DNA of 9,681 nt from positions 1-9,681 of the forward strand of contig DATFWZ010000122.1 in the NCBI GenBank assembly GCA_035258765.1, read 5' to 3'. A model generated the notes under the pieces. It was not told where the DNA came from and ran no database searches. It saw only the letters and a program-made list of their open reading frames with translations. The translations under genes and the position numbers were made by a program. The stretch is from SIAJ01 sp035258765. Its GTDB lineage: Bacteria; Planctomycetota; Planctomycetia; Gemmatales; Gemmataceae. Numbering within the stretch: position 1 is the first letter of the stretch; every line of letters begins with the position of its first letter. This document shows, one piece after another, positions 5,734 to 9,681 of this stretch.

Positions 5734-6555
5734 TTATTTGTATCCGGCCGTGGCCTTGCGGATGACGACCGGCCGCTCCGGGAGTTCGCGGGACGGGTCC
5801 ACGTCCGGCGGCAACAGCTTCTCGGCCGCGATCTTCTCGACCACATCGAGCCCCTTCGAGACCTTGCCGATCACGGTGAAGTTGCCGTCCAGAACGGGGG
5901 CCGGGGCCAGAGTGATGTAGAGGCGCACTCCCGCCGTGCTCGGGTCCGCGTCGCGCGTGAACCCGACCGTGCCAATCCCATGCTTCTGGTCCGAAAACTC
6001 CGACCGCAGGTGGTAGCCGATGTGGCCGACGCCCGGGTCTCCAGTCCCCGCCGGGCAGCCCAGGCGCACCATCCGGATCTCCGACCGGCCTCCCTCCGGG
6101 TCTTCCGCCTCCTGGTGGACAATGCGGTCGAACCGCAGCCCGTCGTAATAGCCGACCTTCACCAGCGCCAGCAAGTTGCGGCAGTGGTTCGGGGCAAGGT
6201 CCGGCCGGAGGGCAATCTCGATCGCGCCGGCGTCCGTATCGAGGGTGACCACCCACGGGAGCGGCTTTCCGGCCGCGTCGGTCAACTTGATGGTCGGCCA
6301 CTCCCGTTCGACGGCCTCGCGGAGCACCGCGGTGGACTTGCCGGCCACGGTCCGGTCCGGGGGCAGACGCTGGTCCTCGCCGATCTGGTCGGTGGCGGCC
6401 TTGGAAAATGGCTGGTCGTATCGGTCGATCGGCTCGGCGGGGATCTCGACCGGCGGCGGATCGGCGGGCGCTGGGGGTGACGGCGGGGCGTTGTTCGTAC
6501 ACCCGGCGGCCAGGAGCCCGGCCATCAGCCCGAACGCGTGCCAGCGGGTGGGCAT
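5734..6555 (-). CDS. Cyclophilin-type peptidyl-prolyl isomerase-like lipoprotein
   Basis: A 273-residue predicted lipoprotein. The N-terminus 'MPTRWHAFGLMAGLLAAGC' is a signal peptide with lipobox LAAGC, lipidated Cys at 19. It is followed by a Pro/Ala-rich tether (24-45) and an alpha-helical spacer. The cyclophilin-like domain spans about 102-270: 'VVTLDTDAGAIEIALRPDLAPNHCRNLLALVKVGYYDGLRFDRIV' (102-146) contains the catalytic-type Arg (R144, matching FxRI). 'HLRSEF' (182-187) and 'LDGNFTVIGKVSKGLDVVEKI' (222-242) follow. The usual 'NGSQFFI' segment reads 'TAGVRLYI' (207-214), and the canonical Gln after 'FxR' is not visible, so isomerase activity is uncertain. ATG 6555 is preceded by GAGGG at 6562-6566. 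It is the first minus-strand gene after the divergent region and probably leads the dnaX run. Confidence 0.88.
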   Translation of the reverse strand: MPTRWHAFGLMAGLLAAGCTNNAPPSPPAPADPPPVEIPAEPIDRYDQPFSKAATDQIGEDQRLPPDRTVAGKSTAVLREAVEREWPTIKLTDAAGKPLPWVVTLDTDAGAIEIALRPDLAPNHCRNLLALVKVGYYDGLRFDRIVHQEAEDPEGGRSEIRMVRLGCPAGTGDPGVGHIGYHLRSEFSDQKHGIGTVGFTRDADPSTAGVRLYITLAPAPVLDGNFTVIGKVSKGLDVVEKIAAEKLLPPDVDPSRELPERPVVIRKATAGYK

Positions 6556-6561
6556 GGTCGT

Positions 6562-6566
6562 CCCTC
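6562..6566 (-). promoter_or_regulatory. Ribosome binding site of the isomerase lipoprotein
   Basis: The minus strand reads GAGGG, 6 bases before ATG 6555. It selects this start, which opens directly into a lipoprotein signal peptide, over the upstream in-frame ATG at 6615. Confidence 0.6.
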
Positions 6567-6593
6567 GCGGGTGTCGGGGGTGAGAGGGGGAAG

Positions 6594-6622
6594 GATTTAC
6601 CCCGCGGCGGGACATGCGTCAA
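6594..6622 (-). promoter_or_regulatory. Possible promoter of the isomerase-dnaX run
   Basis: The minus strand reads TTGACG at 6622-6617 (five of six bases of the -35 consensus). It is followed after a 17-base spacer by TAAATC at 6599-6594, a poor -10. A transcript would begin near 6587 and leave a leader of about 30 bases with the GAGGG ribosome site at 6562-6566. Planctomycete promoters are poorly characterised, so this is a weak prediction. Confidence 0.3.
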
Positions 6623-6707
6623 GGTGGGCGCCCTCGTGACAATCTCCAGTCGCATGATGCGAATTGGCCGTTTAGAATATCCCGACACGCGGAATGGGGG
6701 TGGCGGG

Positions 6708-7316
6708 GTGAGGAACGAGTCGCTCAAGACGACGGAGCTGCATGACCTGATCGACCGCATCCAGTCGGGGGACCGGCGGGCGGCCGATGACCTGATTCGT
6801 CGGTCGGCCGTGCGGCTGGAGGCGCTGGCCCGGAAGATGCTGACCGGGTTCCCGGCGGTCCGCCGGTGGGAGCAGACCGACGACGTGCTCCAGAACGCCC
6901 TCCAGCGGTTGCTCAAGACTCTCCGCGACGTGCGGCCCGACTCGGTCGCCGGATTCTTCCGGCTGGCGGCAACGGCGGTCCGGCGCGAGCTCATCGACCT
7001 GGCCCGGCACTACGCCGGCCCGACAAACCCGGCGGCCCATCACGAGAGCCTGCCGGACTGCTCGTCTGGGGCCCCGCTCAACCGGATGGCCGCCCCAGAG
7101 GAGATTCGCAACCTCGAGCGGTGGGCGGCCTTTCATGAGGCGGTCGGCCGGCTCGCCGACGAGGACCGCGAGCTGGTCGAGCTGGGATACTACGAGGGGC
7201 TTAACAAGGACGAGATCGCCCGGGTACTCGGCGTGGACGAGCGCACGGTCCGCCGCCGCTGGAACCGGGCGACGCGGCGGATCGCCGATCAACTCGGGGA
7301 CGACGTGCCTGAATAG
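6708..7316 (+). CDS. ECF-like RNA polymerase sigma factor (planctomycete type)
   Basis: A 202-residue sigma-70-family protein with only sigma regions 2 and 4, as in ECF factors. Region 2 spans about 10-100: 'LHDLIDRIQSGDRRAADDLI', then 'EQTDDVLQNALQRLLKTL' (55-72) in place of the usual DDLxQE core-binding helix, and 'FFRLAATAVRRELIDLARHY' (83-102). A linker with 'HHESLP' follows. Region 4 spans about 139-195, with the helix-turn-helix 'YYEGLNKDEIARVLGVDERTVRRRWNRATRRI' (161-192) that would read the -35 element. No anti-sigma gene is visible. A Ser/Thr kinase gene starts 65 bases downstream, the arrangement called ECF-STK in planctomycetes. GTG 6708 is chosen because homology begins just after it and a G-rich stretch precedes it. 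In-frame ATGs at 6654 and 6657 would add residues unlike a sigma factor. Confidence 0.85.
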   Translation: MRNESLKTTELHDLIDRIQSGDRRAADDLIRRSAVRLEALARKMLTGFPAVRRWEQTDDVLQNALQRLLKTLRDVRPDSVAGFFRLAATAVRRELIDLARHYAGPTNPAAHHESLPDCSSGAPLNRMAAPEEIRNLERWAAFHEAVGRLADEDRELVELGYYEGLNKDEIARVLGVDERTVRRRWNRATRRIADQLGDDVPE

Positions 7317-7381
7317 GCCGATAGGCTGGTACGCATCTAATTGACGCGCTTTCTGTTGTTGTTTTTCTTTTTCCACACTTC

Positions 7382-9681
7382 ATGTCGGACGACGCGCGAC
7401 TCGACGATTTGCTTGACCGTTACCAGGAATCACTCGACGAGGGGCGATCGCCGGCCGTCGAGGAGCTCTGCCGGGACAGCCCGGACCTGCGCGACGAGCT
7501 GACCCGGCGCGTCGCCCGGCTGGCCCGCGTCGGCCGGCTGCTCGCCGGCGACGCGACCCCCGCGGTACCGGACGCATTGGAGCCCCGGTCGCTCTCGAGC
7601 GACACGACTTGGGTTAGTGGTGCCGGGGAGTCAGCCCCCGTGGTCGAGATCCCGGCCCCGCCCGGGTACGAGGTGCTGGAGGTGCTCGGCGAGGGCGGGA
7701 TGGGGGTCGTCTACAAGGCCCGGCAGGTGAACCTGAACCGCGTGGTCGCCCTGAAGATGATCCTGCCCGGGGCCCGAGTCCGCCCCGTGGACCTCGACCG
7801 GTTTCGCGCCGAGGCCCGGGCCATCGCCGCCCTGCGACACCCGAACATCGTCCAGGTGTACGAGACCGGGGAGTTCCGCGGGCTGCCGTTCTTCTCGCTC
7901 GAGTACTGCGAGGGTGGGCCGCTGTCCGCCGCGCTGAAGGGGGAGCCGCAACCGCCCCGCGCCGCGGCCGAGGCCGCCGCGGTGCTTGCCCGCGCCGTCC
8001 AGTACGCCCACGACCACGGCATCGTCCACCGCGACCTGAAGCCGGGCAACGTCCTCCTGAGTACGAAGGTTCTGGCCTCCAGTTCCAAGTCCACCGTCCC
8101 GAACCCGTCCGGGGTCGCCGACCGCGTCCGACCGAGCTCGGAGGGGACATGGAACCTGGAACTCAAGGTCTCCGACTTCGGCCTCGCCAAGCGGGTGGAC
8201 GACAACAGCGGGCGGACCCAGCACGGGAGCGTGATGGGCACGCCGGCGTACATGTCCCCCGAGCAGGCCCTCGGGAACACCCGGCACGTCACCGCGGCCG
8301 CCGACGTACACGCCCTCGGCGCCGTCCTGTACGAACTGCTGACGGGCCGGCCCCCGTTTCAGGGGAGCACCGTCTACGAGACGCTCGAACAGGTGCTGCA
8401 GCGTGACCCGGTCGCGGTCCGCCGGCTTCAACCCAAGGTCCCGGCGGACCTCGAGACCATTTGCCACAAGTGTCTGCAAAAGGACCCGCGGCAGCGCTAC
8501 GGCAGCGCCGCCGACCTGGCCGACGACCTGCACCGCTTCCTCGAAGGCCGGCCCATCACCGCCCGCCCGGTCGGCCGACTTACACACGCGTGGCGGTGGG
8601 CCCGGCGTGAGCCGAAGACGGCTGCCCTGGTCGGCGTCGCGGGACTGCTCGCGGTCGGCCTGCCGGCCCTGTTGGTCGGCGTCGAGGTCCGACTGAGCGC
8701 GAGCGCCGCCCTGCTGCAGGAGGAGCGCAAAGCGCAGCTGGGGCTTCGCGCGGCGCGGGACGCGGCCCGCGAATCGGCCGCGACCGAGCAGTACTTTGCC
8801 GCCCTGAGCGACGCCCGCCGGCTCCGAACCGAGGCCCGCCCGGGCTGGACGTGGGAGGCTCGGGCCAAGCTCCGCGAAGCGGCTGCCAGCACGGCGAATG
8901 CCCGCGACCCGGAGGCCATCCGGTCGGAGTTCGCCGCCGCCATCGCCGGGATTGACCTGCGCTTGATCGCCATTGCCGCCGCGACCGTCGAGCCAGGGGC
9001 CATTGCGATCCGGCCGACCGACGGGCTCCTGGCCGTCGCCCAGTGGAATGTCCAGCCAAGGCTTGGGGAAATCGGCGGCGGCAAGATTCATCTGGTCGAG
9101 ATCCGAACTGGCCGCACGCTCGATACGCTGCCCTTCGTCGCCGGCGTTCGGGTCGCCCCGGCGTTCTCCGAGTCGCTCGCCTTCAGCCCGGACGGGCGGT
9201 GGCTGGTCCTGGGGATGCGGCACGGCAAGGTCATCCGCTGGGACTTGGCCGACCCGAAGAACCCGGTCAAGGCCGAGTGGGTGGCCCATACCGGGTCCGT
9301 GGCCGGACTGGCGTTTTCTCCGGACGCCACCTCTCTTTACACCGGCAGCCACGACGGCTCCGTCCGGCGGTGGCCGATTACGTGCGGCGAAAATGACCCG
9401 CCGGCCGCGCAGTGGAGCGGACCGGACGCGGCCGGGGCGGCCCGGCGCGTGACCAGTCTGGCGTACTGGGACGGGCCCCGCGCGGGGGTTCTGGTAAACC
9501 TCCCGACCGGGTGTCGGTTACTCGACTCGACGACATTGACCGAACTCGGCCCGGCAAACGTCAACCGGACCGACTGGGTAGCGCCAAAGGTCCAGGGATC
9601 GTACAACCGATTCGCCGTCCACCCGCCGACGGGCACCGTGGCCGTCTCCCACGGAGACGGGATTCATTTGACGTACTGGGA
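7382..9681 (+). CDS. Membrane Ser/Thr protein kinase with WD40-type outer domain, 3' end cut by the window edge
   Basis: The frame is open from ATG 7382 to the right edge (766 codons, no stop). Residues 1-60 are a charged helical N-terminus ('LDDLLDRYQESLDEGRSPAVEELCRD') common in planctomycete kinases. The Hanks-type kinase domain spans about 96-385: P-loop 'GEGGMGVVYK' (103-112), catalytic K125 in 'VVALK', 'HRDLKPGN' (216-223, D218), 'DFG' (265-267) and activation segment 'MGTPAYMSPEQ' (285-295). About 25 extra residues lie between HRDLKPGN and DFG. One membrane helix follows at about 413-436 ('AALVGVAGLLAVGLPALLVG'), then a likely coiled coil (444-482). WD40-like repeats include 'SLAFSPDGRWLVLGMRHGKVIRWDL' (598-622) and 'VAGLAFSPDATSLYTGSHDGSVRRW' (640-664). 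It probably senses outside signals or partners and may act on the adjacent sigma factor (inference). A pyrimidine-rich stretch, not a Shine-Dalgarno, precedes the ATG. Confidence 0.93.
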   Translation, partial: MSDDARLDDLLDRYQESLDEGRSPAVEELCRDSPDLRDELTRRVARLARVGRLLAGDATPAVPDALEPRSLSSDTTWVSGAGESAPVVEIPAPPGYEVLEVLGEGGMGVVYKARQVNLNRVVALKMILPGARVRPVDLDRFRAEARAIAALRHPNIVQVYETGEFRGLPFFSLEYCEGGPLSAALKGEPQPPRAAAEAAAVLARAVQYAHDHGIVHRDLKPGNVLLSTKVLASSSKSTVPNPSGVADRVRPSSEGTWNLELKVSDFGLAKRVDDNSGRTQHGSVMGTPAYMSPEQALGNTRHVTAAADVHALGAVLYELLTGRPPFQGSTVYETLEQVLQRDPVAVRRLQPKVPADLETICHKCLQKDPRQRYGSAADLADDLHRFLEGRPITARPVGRLTHAWRWARREPKTAALVGVAGLLAVGLPALLVGVEVRLSASAALLQEERKAQLGLRAARDAARESAATEQYFAALSDARRLRTEARPGWTWEARAKLREAAASTANARDPEAIRSEFAAAIAGIDLRLIAIAAATVEPGAIAIRPTDGLLAVAQWNVQPRLGEIGGGKIHLVEIRTGRTLDTLPFVAGVRVAPAFSESLAFSPDGRWLVLGMRHGKVIRWDLADPKNPVKAEWVAHTGSVAGLAFSPDATSLYTGSHDGSVRRWPITCGENDPPAAQWSGPDAAGAARRVTSLAYWDGPRAGVLVNLPTGCRLLDSTTLTELGPANVNRTDWVAPKVQGSYNRFAVHPPTGTVAVSHGDGIHLTYW

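Larger units (their letters stand above)
6556..6707. promoter_or_regulatory. Divergent intergenic region between isomerase and sigma-factor genes
   Basis: These 152 bases must hold the promoters of both divergent transcription units. Most of it is GC-rich; the plus-strand stretch GAATTGGCCGTTTAGAATAT (6661-6680) is the only clearly AT-richer part. It contains TAGAAT (6673-6678), a possible -10 element for the sigma-factor gene about 30 bases before GTG 6708, but no good -35 lies at the right distance. No operator palindrome was seen. Confidence 0.5.

Noticed and set aside
4478..5920. A 480-residue plus-strand reading frame opposite dnaX
   Set aside because: It is antisense to clear AAA+ motifs of DnaX, shows no domain of its own, and crosses the isomerase-dnaX junction.
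3869..6994. A single 1041-residue minus-strand reading frame
   Set aside because: Only the part from ATG 5653 is DnaX. The upstream 447 residues are low-complexity Arg/Gly/Pro sequence read out of frame through the isomerase gene, and they cross the divergent region into the sigma-factor gene.
7341..7370. Promoter for the kinase starting with TTGACG
   Set aside because: No -10-like hexamer lies 16-18 bases downstream; the sequence there is a run of T and C.
7631..9352. A 573-residue minus-strand reading frame opposite the kinase
   Set aside because: It is a GC-driven shadow. The plus strand has an unbroken frame with all kinase motifs and WD40 repeats, and the antisense product has no recognisable domain.

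Overview
The window reads as chromosomal DNA of a high-GC planctomycete, most likely of the Gemmata group (Gemmataceae). The reasons are the strongly GC-biased third codon positions, a divergent ECF-type sigma factor followed directly by a Hanks-type Ser/Thr kinase with a transmembrane helix and a WD40-type outer domain, and GC-rich palindromic repeats in the intergenic gaps. The genus is an inference; no rRNA or other marker is present.

Layout. From about 6555 down to 1 every gene is on the minus strand. In order of transcription they are: a cyclophilin-type peptidyl-prolyl isomerase lipoprotein (5734-6555), dnaX (3869-5653), ybaB/ebfC (3496-3837), recR (2811-3410), rpoN (sigma-54, 1170-2714), a soluble DUF58/vWA protein (170-1048) and a DUF4288-like small protein that runs off the left edge (1-173). 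dnaX-ybaB-recR is a widely conserved bacterial cluster for replication and recombination. rpoN and DUF58 downstream of it are an unusual addition. A 152-base divergent intergenic region (6556-6707) separates this run from a plus-strand pair: an ECF-like sigma factor (6708-7316) and a membrane Ser/Thr kinase (7382 to beyond the right edge).

How the genes work together. DnaX (clamp loader), YbaB (nucleoid-associated) and RecR (recombination mediator) act on DNA replication and repair. RpoN redirects RNA polymerase to sigma-54 promoters. The sigma factor and kinase on the plus strand probably form a one-locus signalling pair of the kind common in planctomycetes.

Most notable signals. (1) An uninterrupted A9 run on the coding strand of dnaX (4392-4400) after codon 417, followed by a -1 frame stop at 4371-4373. 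It predicts a 427-residue gamma-like short product alongside the 594-residue tau, by slippage or -1 frameshifting. (2) Four intergenic gaps of the minus-strand run each hold a different palindrome: a nested hairpin before dnaX, a 58-base perfect palindrome built of five 9-base units between ybaB and recR, an imperfect one between recR and rpoN, and a 32-base perfect inverted repeat with a nested inner stem between rpoN and DUF58. No tRNA, rRNA, CRISPR array or transposase gene was seen.
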